DNA from: VGCC01 sp044375955
GTDB taxonomy: Bacteria > Actinomycetota > Actinomycetes > S36-B12
Reading direction: 5' to 3'
Length of the DNA: 64,000 nucleotides
NCBI GenBank assembly: GCA_044375955.1
Contig: JBILLS010000002.1
Span: 62,001 to 126,000, forward strand
In this document: one piece after another, positions 8,742 to 16,799 of the stretch
How the letters are laid out: the number at the start of each line of letters is the position of its first letter
How positions within the stretch are numbered: the stretch's first letter is position 1
Translations under genes and position numbers: made by a program
Notes under the pieces: generated by a model
The model's input: only the letters and a program-made list of their open reading frames with translations
Databases searched by the model: none
Told to the model about the DNA's origin: nothing

Positions 8742-9694
8742 TGGACGCCGCACTGTTCATCGCAGACATCGAGGCGCGCCCCGATCGGTTGCGGGAGGCC
8801 TCCACGGCGTGGGCCGAACACAACCCGTGGACCGGCATGCGCGCGGGCAGGCTCGTCCTCCTGGGCATGGGGTCCTCGTATTTCGCAGCGAGTGTGGCGG
8901 CCGACCGACTCCAGCACCGGGGTGTCGCCGCAACGGCGGTCCTGGCCAGCACCGATCTGCTGCCCGCGGTGGATGCTGACGATCACGTGATCGCGATCAG
9001 CGCGGGCGGGTCCTCGGTGGAGACCCTGGCGGCGGTGGAAGAACTGCATGGCCGCTGTCCGGTCACGGTGATGACCAATGTCGGAACGGGGACACTGGTC
9101 GACCTCGCCGACAACGTCGTTCCCATGCACGCGGGAATCGAGGCTGGGGGTGTCGCCTGCAGGTCCTTCACCCACACCCAAGCACTGTTGCTGCTACTCG
9201 AGGAGCACCTCGTCGGGGGTATCGATACGTCGGTCTTTGGACATGCCGCGGACGCGGCCGCAGACCTACTCAACACCCGCGGAAGCTGGCTCGCTCCCGT
9301 GTCGGAGTTGCTGCTCGGACCGGAGGGATCATCCGTGGTGGCGCCGGTGAGTCGGTTGTCGAACGCTCGGCAGAGCGCGCTGATGTTCCGGGAGGGACCG
9401 CGCCGCCCCGCGATCGCGTGCGAGACCGGGGACTGGTCCCACATCGACGTCTACCTGACTAAGACCACCGACTACCGCATGCTCCTGCTTGCGGGCTCAC
9501 GGTGGGAGCCGCAACTCATGGACTGGTGCACCCAGCGGGGATCCACGGTGGTCGCCGCCGGCGCGGACGTGCCGGGGGCTCGATTCACCCTGCGCTACCG
9601 CAACGACTCCGACGAGTTGGTGCGTCTCCTCGCGGAGATCACCATCGCGGAGTCGGTGGCCGCCGGGGAGTGGCAGCGCGCAGCCTCTGCTTGA
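8741..9694 (+). CDS. SIS-domain phosphosugar isomerase/deaminase-like protein
   Basis: 317 residues with two sugar-isomerase (SIS) domains like the C-terminal half of GlmS and the AgaS/FrlB proteins. The first has LLGMGSSYFAASVAADRL near residue 44 and ISAGGSSVETLAAV near residue 86, the two phosphate-binding serine loops. The second starts near residue 190 (SVVAPVSRLSNARQSALMFRE). There is no N-terminal glutaminase domain, so it should be a deaminase or isomerase, not a synthase. The ATG overlaps the kinase stop (TGATG). Together with the kinase it could convert an amino sugar to a ketose phosphate. Confidence 0.75.
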   Translation: MDAALFIADIEARPDRLREASTAWAEHNPWTGMRAGRLVLLGMGSSYFAASVAADRLQHRGVAATAVLASTDLLPAVDADDHVIAISAGGSSVETLAAVEELHGRCPVTVMTNVGTGTLVDLADNVVPMHAGIEAGGVACRSFTHTQALLLLLEEHLVGGIDTSVFGHAADAAADLLNTRGSWLAPVSELLLGPEGSSVVAPVSRLSNARQSALMFREGPRRPAIACETGDWSHIDVYLTKTTDYRMLLLAGSRWEPQLMDWCTQRGSTVVAAGADVPGARFTLRYRNDSDELVRLLAEITIAESVAAGEWQRAASA

Positions 9695-9699
9695 CAACC

Positions 9700-9734
9700 A
9701 GAATATATATTCATGGACTGTTCCTATATAATCT
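9700..9734 (+). promoter_or_regulatory. AT-rich palindromic promoter/operator of the HTH-NTase pair
   Basis: The 12-bp perfect palindrome GAATATATATTC (9701-9712) is followed by TATAAT (9727-9732). AGAATATAT (9700-9708) and ATATAATCT (9726-9734) also form a 9-bp inverted pair with one mismatch. TATAAT ends seven bases before the GTG at 9739, so the transcript should be leaderless. Such AT-rich DNA is unusual in this GC-rich window and is a natural operator for the HTH protein encoded next, which would give autorepression. Confidence 0.6.
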
Positions 9735-9738
9735 GCTG

Positions 9739-10317
9739 GTGGACCTTCGAGCAGCCCGCGAGCGCCTCGGTTTGACCCAGGGCCGGGTAGCGGAACTCCT
9801 CGGCACCAGCCAGGCCAATGTCAGCGCGTATGAAACCGGTCGCCTCACCCCGGGTCCCACCGTCGCCTCTCGCATCGCGGCCTTCACCGCGTTGCCCGAC
9901 GACACCATCTACCGAGATCTCTGGCCGCCGACCCTGGCGAGCACTGCGATGCACCTGCGCGAGGACATCCACACCGGCGTGAGTGAGGGTGACATGTTGC
10001 GCGTCATCATCCAAGCCTCGGACGACTTTCCGAAGTTGACCTCGCCAGCGGAGCGCGCGTTCTTCCTATCCGAGCCGGGTGTCACCGGGGATGCGCGATT
10101 CGATGCGCTGCTCGCTGGCCTCGCCGTGCACCTATGCCGTGAAGCGGGCATGGAGTCGACGCCCGCGTGGACGCGGACCCCCGGTCGAATGCTCGACGAG
10201 ATCTGGTGGTTCGACAGTCCGGCGCCCTCGCTGCATGCCCTTGGCCTTCGCGATGCGGTCCCCGCGATGCGCGCTCGCGGCGTCATGTTCAGTCGCAGGA
10301 ACCTGGAGTCGGTATGA
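9739..10317 (+). CDS. XRE-family HTH protein, probable antitoxin
   Basis: 192 residues. Residues 3-42 form an XRE/Cro helix-turn-helix (AARERLGLTQGRVAELLGTS, then QANVSAYETGRLTPGP). The remaining 150 residues are a helical region I do not recognise. The frame is open further upstream, but the GTG at 9739 is placed exactly seven bases after TATAAT and directly before the HTH. The stop overlaps the ATG of a nucleotidyltransferase gene (ATGA). This gene order, DNA-binding protein then DUF6036/AbiEii-like nucleotidyltransferase, is the layout of nucleotidyltransferase toxin-antitoxin loci, where the first gene represses and neutralises. The antitoxin role is inferred. Confidence 0.7.
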   Translation: MDLRAARERLGLTQGRVAELLGTSQANVSAYETGRLTPGPTVASRIAAFTALPDDTIYRDLWPPTLASTAMHLREDIHTGVSEGDMLRVIIQASDDFPKLTSPAERAFFLSEPGVTGDARFDALLAGLAVHLCREAGMESTPAWTRTPGRMLDEIWWFDSPAPSLHALGLRDAVPAMRARGVMFSRRNLESV

Positions 10318-10850
10318 CAGCACTCGATGAGGTCCGCGTGCGCTCACTGCTTGCCGAACTCGGCGAGCGACTGGTGGGTCGAGGTATCGAAGCGGAGATC
10401 TATGTGGTGGGCGGGGCGGCGATGATGTTGGCCTACGACCGCACCCGCGTCACCCGTGACATCGACGCGGTGGGTGTGCCCCAGGAAGAAATCGACATCG
10501 AAGTCGCGGCGATCGCCGCCGATCATCGTGACCTGGACACCGACTGGCTGAATGCGCGGGTGCTGCCGCTCCTGCCCCGCTCGATCGATGCCGATCGAAT
10601 CGAGGTGATGGGTGCACCGGGGATCACCGTCAATGTCGCATCACCGCGGCACCTCTTGGCGATGAAGGCACGGGCCGCACGCGGCAAACGTGATCTCGAT
10701 GACCTGTGGGTGCTGTGCCAGGTTTTGGCTCTCACCGAGGTCGATCAGGTGTGGGAGATCTGCACCGACGTGTGGGGCGGTGATTTCACCCGCGATGACA
10801 TCCGCATCCTGGTGACCGAGGACCTCCAACGCCGGATGGGGCGTCACTAA
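10314..10850 (+). CDS. Nucleotidyltransferase, DUF6036/AbiEii-like, probable toxin
   Basis: 178 residues. GGAAMMLAYDRTRVTRDIDA (residues 33-52) holds the nucleotidyltransferase GG...DxD motif, with D49 and D51 as metal ligands. A later MKARAARGKRDLDDLW segment near residues 120-135 supplies the conserved Lys and Asp of AbiEii-type proteins. In this superfamily some members (AbiEii, MenT) block growth by transferring nucleotides to tRNA or other targets. It is translationally coupled to the HTH gene and overlaps the convergent phosphatase gene by four bases. Fold assignment is solid; toxin function is inference. Confidence 0.72.
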   Translation: MTALDEVRVRSLLAELGERLVGRGIEAEIYVVGGAAMMLAYDRTRVTRDIDAVGVPQEEIDIEVAAIAADHRDLDTDWLNARVLPLLPRSIDADRIEVMGAPGITVNVASPRHLLAMKARAARGKRDLDDLWVLCQVLALTEVDQVWEICTDVWGGDFTRDDIRILVTEDLQRRMGRH

Positions 10851-11542
10851 ATCCCGGTGGCCGTGACATTCAGGGCCGCTGTGAGAGCGACGGGATTGGC
10901 GACGATCACCCGCGCCCCGGCATTCGCCAATTCCGCATGGTCCCCGTAACCCCACAGCACACCGATGGTGTCGATGCCGTGGCTTGCGGCCCCTTCCACG
11001 TCGTGACGACGGTCCCCGACCATGATCATTCGCTGCGCGATGGGATCGAGTCCCGTGTTCGCGAGCACGTGGGCGATCACCTTCGTTTTCGAGGCACGGG
11101 ACCCCTCGAGGTCGTCGGCCCCTATGAACTCGAAGTATTGGGCCAGGTCGAAGTGCTCGAGAATGCGCGTGGCGGAGTACTCGGGTTTCGATGTTGCGAT
11201 CGCCATGCGGATGTTCGCGTCGCGCAGCGCCTCGAGGGTGTCGCGGATTCCGTCGTAGACGGTGTTCTCGAACATGCCGGTGTCGTGGTAGCGCTCGCGG
11301 TAGAGCTCGATGGCGCGGACCACCTGCTCCTCGTCGAGACCGAAGTGGTCGCGGAACGTGACCCACAGCGGCGGCCCGAGGAACGTGCGCATCGTCTCCG
11401 CGTCGGGAGGCTCGATGCCCAACTCATCGAGGGCGTAGCGGATGCAGCTGACCAACCCCGGGGCCGAATCCGTGAGGGTGCCGTCGAGGTCGAAGAGGAC
11501 GGCCTCCACTGGTGCGGGGGTTGAACTCATGGGGGTCGGCAT
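10847..11542 (-). CDS. HAD-superfamily phosphatase, phosphoglycolate-phosphatase-like
   Basis: 231 residues. The HAD motif I nucleophile is in VLFDLDGTLTDSAPG (residues 14-28), motif II is IATSKPE near residue 108 and motif IV is VGDRRHDVEGA near residue 180. A helical cap sits between motifs I and II, as in Gph/PGP enzymes. It should dephosphorylate a small phosphate ester such as phosphoglycolate, or possibly pyrophosphate. I start at the ATG at 11542 because CATCAT (11549-11554, minus strand) lies six bases before it. An in-frame ATG at 11530 is the alternative. It is divergent from the GDPD gene. Confidence 0.82.
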   Translation of the reverse strand: MPTPMSSTPAPVEAVLFDLDGTLTDSAPGLVSCIRYALDELGIEPPDAETMRTFLGPPLWVTFRDHFGLDEEQVVRAIELYRERYHDTGMFENTVYDGIRDTLEALRDANIRMAIATSKPEYSATRILEHFDLAQYFEFIGADDLEGSRASKTKVIAHVLANTGLDPIAQRMIMVGDRRHDVEGAASHGIDTIGVLWGYGDHAELANAGARVIVANPVALTAALNVTATGI

Positions 11543-11577
11543 GTACGGATGATGGCAGGTGCTCCACGATTGGTTGT

Positions 11578-12348
11578 GTGAGCGTCCAGGTCGTCGCCCA
11601 CCGGGGGTACTCCTCGGAGGAGCCCGAGCATTCGATGGCCGCCTACCTGCGCGCGGTGGAGGCCGGCGCAGACGCGGTCGAGTGCGATGTGAGGCTGACA
11701 GCCGACGGAACCCTGGTCCTGGTCCACGATCGACGCATCGATCGCACAAGTCCTGGTTCCGGTGCCGTTTCGAACTTCATGCTCGCGGAGTTGCAGGAGC
11801 ACACCTTCGGTGGCCAGGGTTGGCACGACTTCGAGGATCCACCGTCAGAGTTGCGCACACGGTTACTCACCCTGGAGACATTTCTGTCCACCCTTCTCGA
11901 TGCGTCATCGACGGTGGAATTCGCGATCGAGACCAAACACCCCACACGTTTCGGTGGATACGTGGAAGAAGAGTTGGCGCGGGTCTTGCGCTCCTTCGGT
12001 TTGGTGCGCAATGGAGGTGCGCACCGAGTGCGGATGATGAGCTTCTCCCGCATGGCCGTGGTGCGCATGACGAGGCTTGTCCCGGGGATTCCCACGGTGT
12101 ATCTGTGCGGGTGGAAGCCGTGGTTCTACCGCGATGGTCGGCTCCCCCCGGGCGTGAGGGCACTCGGTCCCGGTATCGACGTAGTGCGCACGCACCCGGA
12201 CCTGGTCCGTGCGGTGAAAGCCCGTGGTGGTCAGGTGCACGTCTGGGTAGTGGATTCGCGCGATGACTTCGACCTCTGCCGGGAACTCGGCGTCGACGTG
12301 ATCATCACCAACACGCCGTCGCAGATCCTGGCGTGGCTCGGACGGTAG
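11578..12348 (+). CDS. ugpQ: Glycerophosphodiester phosphodiesterase
   Basis: 256 residues, cytoplasmic (no signal). The GDPD signature opens the protein: VVAHRGYSSEEPEHSMAAY (residues 5-23) with the catalytic HRG, then ECDVRLTADGTLVLVHD (residues 38-54) with the metal-binding E/D and the second His. It hydrolyses glycerophosphodiesters from phospholipid turnover into glycerol-3-phosphate and an alcohol. The GTG at 11578 directly precedes this core. A CACGAT hexamer seven bases before it suggests leaderless transcription. No transporter or glycerol genes adjoin. Confidence 0.85.
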   Translation: MSVQVVAHRGYSSEEPEHSMAAYLRAVEAGADAVECDVRLTADGTLVLVHDRRIDRTSPGSGAVSNFMLAELQEHTFGGQGWHDFEDPPSELRTRLLTLETFLSTLLDASSTVEFAIETKHPTRFGGYVEEELARVLRSFGLVRNGGAHRVRMMSFSRMAVVRMTRLVPGIPTVYLCGWKPWFYRDGRLPPGVRALGPGIDVVRTHPDLVRAVKARGGQVHVWVVDSRDDFDLCRELGVDVIITNTPSQILAWLGR

Positions 12349-12359
12349 GTTCCTCCGTC

Positions 12360-13301
12360 ATGGGGAAAAAGGGGAAGCGGGCCGGCTCCATTGTCGAGGG
12401 GGATGTCGCCGTCGTCGGGATGCGGGAGCCCTGTCCGTGTGGATCGGGGCGCCGCTACAAGGCCTGCCATGGCAAGGACTCCTCCCGTGCGGTGACCGTT
12501 CCCGCCCGCCCCTTCGAGGGGTTCGCCTCCGAGTGCGACATCGTGGCGATGCGTGAGCTGGTGCCGTCGGCTACCACGACCCTGACCTTGCAGAAGCCCG
12601 CTGGTGCGCAAACGGTCACGCTGGCGACCGTGTTGCCGCTGGCGTGGCCGGGCCTCGTCCGCGGGAACGGCGACATCCTGCTCGGCTTGCAGGTGACCGT
12701 GGGCTCGGGTGACGCGTCGCGTGACCTCGCCGACGTCTTGACGCGGGCCCTGCAAACCGAACCGGGGAACCCCGTGCCCCTGGAACGCGTGGGCCCCGAC
12801 ACCCCGCAACTGCAAGACCTCGTCGATGCCGGGCAGAGACTTGACATCGCCGTGCATGAGGACTTCGGCTTCTGGATCGATTCGGATGCGGTTTCCGACG
12901 ATGTGCAGCAGTCGTTGGAGCGGGCGAAGGAATACGCCCACCCCACGGTCCGACTCACCGGCGTGGAAGCGGCGTACTGGACCCAGATGGGTGAAAAAGA
13001 GCACCTGCGCTGGATCATGCCGCACCCGGAGGAGAAGTTGCTCGACGCGCTGGCGCGACTCCACGCCTCCGATGCGTCGTCTCTGGGCCCTGACACCCGG
13101 TTGGTGGGCATGTTCCGTGCCCAGGGTCTCGTGGTTCCCGTGTGGGACCTGCCGCTGGGCATGGGCGCGGCGGCAACGGAGGAACCCGCCGCGGCGTTCG
13201 GTGCGCGGCTGGCCGAGGCGCTGGCGGCATCCACGCCACTGACCGACGCGGAGCGACGAGCACGTGCCGGGCTGACTACCCGCCAGGTGACCCTGCGCTG
13301 A
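12360..13301 (+). CDS. DUF5926 protein with SEC-C metal-binding motif
   Basis: 313 residues. A lysine-rich start is followed by REPCPCGSGRRYKACHGK at residues 23-40, a SEC-C motif (CxCxSGxxxxxCxH) that binds zinc in SecA and many other proteins. The remaining 270 residues have no enzyme motif I can identify. The layout matches the DUF5926 family, conserved in Actinobacteria and of unknown role. The ATG at 12360 follows the GDPD stop by 11 bases. A TAGGTT that includes that stop lies eight bases before it, so an own leaderless transcript is possible. Confidence 0.8.
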   Translation: MGKKGKRAGSIVEGDVAVVGMREPCPCGSGRRYKACHGKDSSRAVTVPARPFEGFASECDIVAMRELVPSATTTLTLQKPAGAQTVTLATVLPLAWPGLVRGNGDILLGLQVTVGSGDASRDLADVLTRALQTEPGNPVPLERVGPDTPQLQDLVDAGQRLDIAVHEDFGFWIDSDAVSDDVQQSLERAKEYAHPTVRLTGVEAAYWTQMGEKEHLRWIMPHPEEKLLDALARLHASDASSLGPDTRLVGMFRAQGLVVPVWDLPLGMGAAATEEPAAAFGARLAEALAASTPLTDAERRARAGLTTRQVTLR

Positions 13302-13306
13302 GGCGC

Positions 13307-13945
13307 CTAGGCGTTGATGAACTCGATCAACGTCCAGACTGCGAGGCCCGTCAGGATCACCGCAGAGACGAGCTTGATCCGCCAGATGGGGAAGCGGTCG
13401 CGCAGGAATCCCCCGAGCAGGCAGGCCAGTGCGGCAACGGTGATGAGCGCGACCCAGGAACCGAGGAAGACGCTGATGGGCGACGCAGTGCGCGCAGCGA
13501 GCCCCGCGGTGAGAATCTGACTCAGATCACCCCACTCCGCAGCGAACAGCACCCCGAAACTCGTGGTGACCACGAGCCAGAATCGCGGTTGCGCAGGGAT
13601 CTCGTTGATGCGTTCCGAGCGCTCGAGTTCGTCGACCTCATCCGCTTCCGCGCGCTGCTCCATAGACCTGGACTTCAGGCCCCCACGGGCCATGATCACC
13701 GCGCCCGCCGCGAACAGGAGGAACGTGATGCCCAGGACGAGCCGTTCGGGGGCCAGCGACAGCAATCCTCCGGCGAGAACCGCGATCGCCGTCTGCACGG
13801 CGAATGCGGCCGCAACACCGACCCAGACTGCTCGCCGGGGAAAGCGGGTTGCGAGTACGAGGGTCGCGATGAACGTCTTGTCCGGCAGCTCGGCCGGGAA
13901 GATCAGCGCGAACGTGGTGAGCGAGGTGAGGAGATCGACCGTCAT
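13307..13945 (-). CDS. GDT1/TMEM165-family cation transporter (UPF0016)
   Basis: 212 residues with six hydrophobic segments in two halves. Each half has the family's acidic motif: AELPDKTFIATL near residues 18-29 and AEWGDLSQILTAG near 143-155. Family members move Ca2+ or Mn2+ against protons. The first motif has LPDK in place of the usual xGDK and the second has L in place of K/R, so the site is slightly divergent. The ATG overlaps the stop of the upstream membrane-protein gene (ATGA), which suggests the two act together. Confidence 0.82.
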   Translation of the reverse strand: MTVDLLTSLTTFALIFPAELPDKTFIATLVLATRFPRRAVWVGVAAAFAVQTAIAVLAGGLLSLAPERLVLGITFLLFAAGAVIMARGGLKSRSMEQRAEADEVDELERSERINEIPAQPRFWLVVTTSFGVLFAAEWGDLSQILTAGLAARTASPISVFLGSWVALITVAALACLLGGFLRDRFPIWRIKLVSAVILTGLAVWTLIEFINA

Positions 13946-15264
13946 GCGGTGGCAGGCGGGTCATCGGAGAAATGCCCGGGGATATTCGGCATGACTTTGG
14001 TCGCGAGAGTGGGCCACAGCACCGGGGTCGGGATTCTGCGTGAGCCTGACCACGGTGCGGGCACGGCATCGATCGCCTTGGCGATCATGTACGAGGTGTA
14101 CTCGTAGCGACTGCGCCCGATCTGGAACTGTTTCCACGCCTCGTCGCCGTCTACCTCAACCGGGAACCCCGCCGACTTCAGAAGTGCGACTGCCTGATCG
14201 AAATCATCGCGGGTGAGGTGGATGGGTTGACTCTCCTGCTCCTCCAGGTTCTCGATACTCGCGGTGGGGAGACCCTCAGCTGTGTCACTTGCCGATGCGA
14301 TCTCGACGGCCACCATCCTGTGCGTAACCCCGGGTACCTCGGTTGAGCTGAATTTGCGGACGGAGGGTTGACTGATCATCAAGCCCCGGAAGCGCAGACG
14401 CGAACGCCTTGGGCGTCGTGAGAAGAGGGTCGAATAAATAACTTCGAGCGTCTGCGAGCCGGCCATCAGGAGTGAGATCGCATCGGCGCGGGGGAGTGTG
14501 CGATTCACAGCGAGTTGCAGTGATGCGGCATCGAGTGTCGCCATGAGGGACACAATCCAACTGCGGGTGGCGCGCGGTGACCGAACGTAGATGAGAACCG
14601 GGTACGTCACGTGGGTCAGCCGGATCTGGGCCGCCCATTTACCCCAGGTCTCGTAGATGCTCGGGAGCCGATCAACTTGATTGGTCATCGCAATCCGCGC
14701 GAGGAACTCAGGTCCCCAGGCGGGTTGGCCCGCGATGGAGCCGTGGATGGTGACTTCGATCTCCCGATCGATGTAGGCGCCGTAGATCGTTGGCAGGAAC
14801 CCGATCAGGAGTGCGATCACGATCGGTCCGGTTGCGGCTGCGGCGAAATCAAGAATCGTCGCGTCCGCGGTCTCGGGTGCGGCGAAACCGAGGGTGAACA
14901 GACTCGACCCCGCCTGTGCGATCGCCGCACCGAGATCTCGGCCACCGTGCAGGCCATAGATCAAGAGCCCGTAGGAGAACACGAACAAGAAGAGCCACGT
15001 GAGCAGCCACGCGACGATGATCATCGGCCCGGTCCAGGCCAGGATGCTGTCGCGCTTGAAGTAGTCCTTACGCAGACGTGCCAGACCCCAGAAGGTGCCG
15101 CGCACCCCCGCCGCGACCCCTTGCGAGATTCCCGAGCGCAGGGCACGGGGGACCACAGCCGTGCGCAACAGGCTGGTGGTGGTGGCGATGAACAGGAACA
15201 CGCCGAGGACCGTGGCGAAGGTCCGCGAGAACAGCTCGAGACTCAGGGACTGCACCGCTTCCAC
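13942..15264 (-). CDS. Membrane protein with K+-channel-like pore region
   Basis: 440 residues of unknown function. Membrane segments are visible near residues 10-30 and 75-105. A re-entrant-looking stretch AQAGSSLFTLGFAAP near 118-132 is followed by a further long hydrophobic segment. This TM - pore helix - TM order resembles two-TM potassium channels, with TLGF where TVGYG would be. The C-terminal 270 residues are soluble, with a basic RRPRRSRLRFR stretch and an acidic end. I start at the GTG at 15264 because CAGAGT lies six bases before it. The open frame continues far upstream but only as antisense. It is translationally coupled to a GDT1-family transporter. Confidence 0.6.
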   Translation of the reverse strand: MEAVQSLSLELFSRTFATVLGVFLFIATTTSLLRTAVVPRALRSGISQGVAAGVRGTFWGLARLRKDYFKRDSILAWTGPMIIVAWLLTWLFLFVFSYGLLIYGLHGGRDLGAAIAQAGSSLFTLGFAAPETADATILDFAAAATGPIVIALLIGFLPTIYGAYIDREIEVTIHGSIAGQPAWGPEFLARIAMTNQVDRLPSIYETWGKWAAQIRLTHVTYPVLIYVRSPRATRSWIVSLMATLDAASLQLAVNRTLPRADAISLLMAGSQTLEVIYSTLFSRRPRRSRLRFRGLMISQPSVRKFSSTEVPGVTHRMVAVEIASASDTAEGLPTASIENLEEQESQPIHLTRDDFDQAVALLKSAGFPVEVDGDEAWKQFQIGRSRYEYTSYMIAKAIDAVPAPWSGSRRIPTPVLWPTLATKVMPNIPGHFSDDPPATA

Positions 15265-15348
15265 GGGGGAACTCTGCCATGGCGAGGGGAAGCCCCGAAC
15301 CGAGATGCGTGAGGAATCCGGGAGCCCGCGCCCGACTACGCTTGCCGG

Positions 15349-15870
15349 GTGATCCTGGATGCCCAATCGGCGATGATCGTCGCGATCGTGGGCATAGCCG
15401 TCGGGGTCGTCGGGGTCGCGCTCGCCGCGGTCGCCCTGCTGAAGTTCTACCGTCTGCAGCGCTCCTACGACCTGCTCTCCGTGCGCGAGGGCCAGGAATC
15501 CATGGTCGATGTAATCGCCCGCACGCGCGAGGAGATCGCCGACCTCTCGGACGAGGTGGTGGCCACCCAGCGGGAACTGCTCGCCACCCGCCGCGATCTC
15601 GCGGCCGCGATCCGCCATGTCGCTGTGGTCCGCTATGACGCCTTCGGTGACATGGGTGGCCGGTACTCGTTCTCTGCGGCCCTGCTCGATGACGCAGGCG
15701 ATGGCTTGATGATCACCTCCATCCACGGTCGCACCGAGACGCGCAGCTACCTCAAGGGTGTGCGTGCGGGAGCCAGTGACATCGATCTCTCTCCGGAGGA
15801 GCAGCAGGCGATCGCCATCGCGCGCGGTGTCATCCCTCCGATGCGTGACATCGAAGGAGGTGCGGCATGA
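15349..15870 (+). CDS. DUF4446 membrane-anchored protein
   Basis: 173 residues: one N-terminal membrane segment (residues 9-32), a coiled-coil-like region with many Glu/Arg residues (40-88), then the conserved core RHVAVVRYDAFGDMGGRYSF and a short C-terminal part. This layout matches DUF4446, found in Actinobacteria and Firmicutes and of unknown role. The GTG at 15349 follows TACGCT by six bases, so a leaderless start is likely. The stop overlaps the pheA ATG. Confidence 0.85.
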   Translation: MILDAQSAMIVAIVGIAVGVVGVALAAVALLKFYRLQRSYDLLSVREGQESMVDVIARTREEIADLSDEVVATQRELLATRRDLAAAIRHVAVVRYDAFGDMGGRYSFSAALLDDAGDGLMITSIHGRTETRSYLKGVRAGASDIDLSPEEQQAIAIARGVIPPMRDIEGGAA

Positions 15871-16799
15871 CCATCGCCTACCTCGGCCCACGCGGTTCAT
15901 TCGCGGAAGCGGCGACTCTGGCCTACCTGGGTGTCGATGCGTCGGGTGAATCGGCGGAGATGGTGCCCGCCGACTCCGTGCAGGCCGCCCTGGACGCAGC
16001 CCGCGCCGGAACGGTGAATCGCGCCCTCGTCCCGATCGAGAACTCGGTGGAGGGATCTGTGTCGGTCACCCTCGATGAACTCGCGAACGGCAAGCGCTTG
16101 GTGATCATCGATGAGGTCGTCCTTCCGGTGCAGTTCGCGCTCATGGCACGTTCGGGCACCGCGCTCACCGACGTCGCGCGAGTCGCCACCCACCCGCACG
16201 CGCAGGCGCAGGTGCGGCGGTGGCTGGAGAAGAACCTGCCGAAGGCATCGGTCATTCCTTCGATGTCCACTGCCGCAGCAGCAGCGGCGATCGCTGATGG
16301 TTCTGCACCGTTCGATGCCGCGATCGCGCAACGGTTGGCTGCCGATATCTACGGCCTCGACGTGCTCGCCGATGAGATCGGTGACACCGCCGACGCATTC
16401 ACCCGGTTCGTCGTGGTGCAACTCCCCGGGTCGCTGCCCGCGCCCACCGGCGCGGACAAGACCACGCTGAGCCTGTTCATCCATCAGGATCAGCCCGGCG
16501 CCCTGCTTGCCATCCTCACGGAGTTCGCGGTGCGGGGCGTGAACCTGACCCGCATCGAGTCACGTCCCACCCGCAAGCAACTCGGGGACTACTACTTCAG
16601 CGTCGACATCGAGGGCCATGTCGCCGATGCCCGAGTGTCCGAGGCGCTGATGGGCCTGCACCGCGTGTGCTCGGATGTCCGCTTCCTCGGCTCCTACCCC
16701 CGGCATGATGGGAAGACCCCTGTTCTGCGCAGCGGTGTGACGGACGCCGACTTCTCCGAGGCGCAGGAGTGGTTGCGGAAACTCAAGGAGAACGGCTGA
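15867..16799 (+). CDS. pheA: Prephenate dehydratase
   Basis: 310 residues. It opens with TIAYLGPRGSFAEAATL, the prephenate dehydratase start. VPIENSVEGSVSVTLDEL (near residue 55) is the substrate-binding part, and TRFVVVQLPG near residue 175 holds the conserved T-R-F catalytic motif. An ACT domain (KTTLSLFIHQDQPGALLAIL onward, residues 198-275) should bind phenylalanine for feedback control. It makes phenylpyruvate from prephenate in phenylalanine synthesis. It is a monofunctional enzyme with no chorismate mutase domain. It overlaps DUF4446 upstream and rmlB downstream. Confidence 0.93.
   Translation: MTIAYLGPRGSFAEAATLAYLGVDASGESAEMVPADSVQAALDAARAGTVNRALVPIENSVEGSVSVTLDELANGKRLVIIDEVVLPVQFALMARSGTALTDVARVATHPHAQAQVRRWLEKNLPKASVIPSMSTAAAAAAIADGSAPFDAAIAQRLAADIYGLDVLADEIGDTADAFTRFVVVQLPGSLPAPTGADKTTLSLFIHQDQPGALLAILTEFAVRGVNLTRIESRPTRKQLGDYYFSVDIEGHVADARVSEALMGLHRVCSDVRFLGSYPRHDGKTPVLRSGVTDADFSEAQEWLRKLKENG

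Noticed and set aside
9691..9696. TTGACA as the -35 of the HTH-nucleotidyltransferase promoter
   Set aside because: It overlaps the SIS-gene stop and lies 30 bases before TATAAT, too far for a -35/-10 pair.
12231..13064. Minus-strand frame of 277 residues over DUF5926
   Set aside because: It has no recognisable motif and lies opposite a well-supported SEC-C gene.
13942..15900. A 652-residue minus-strand frame as a full gene
   Set aside because: Its first 210 residues run opposite to DUF4446 and pheA and are rich in Arg/Asp/His. The membrane protein starts at about 15264.
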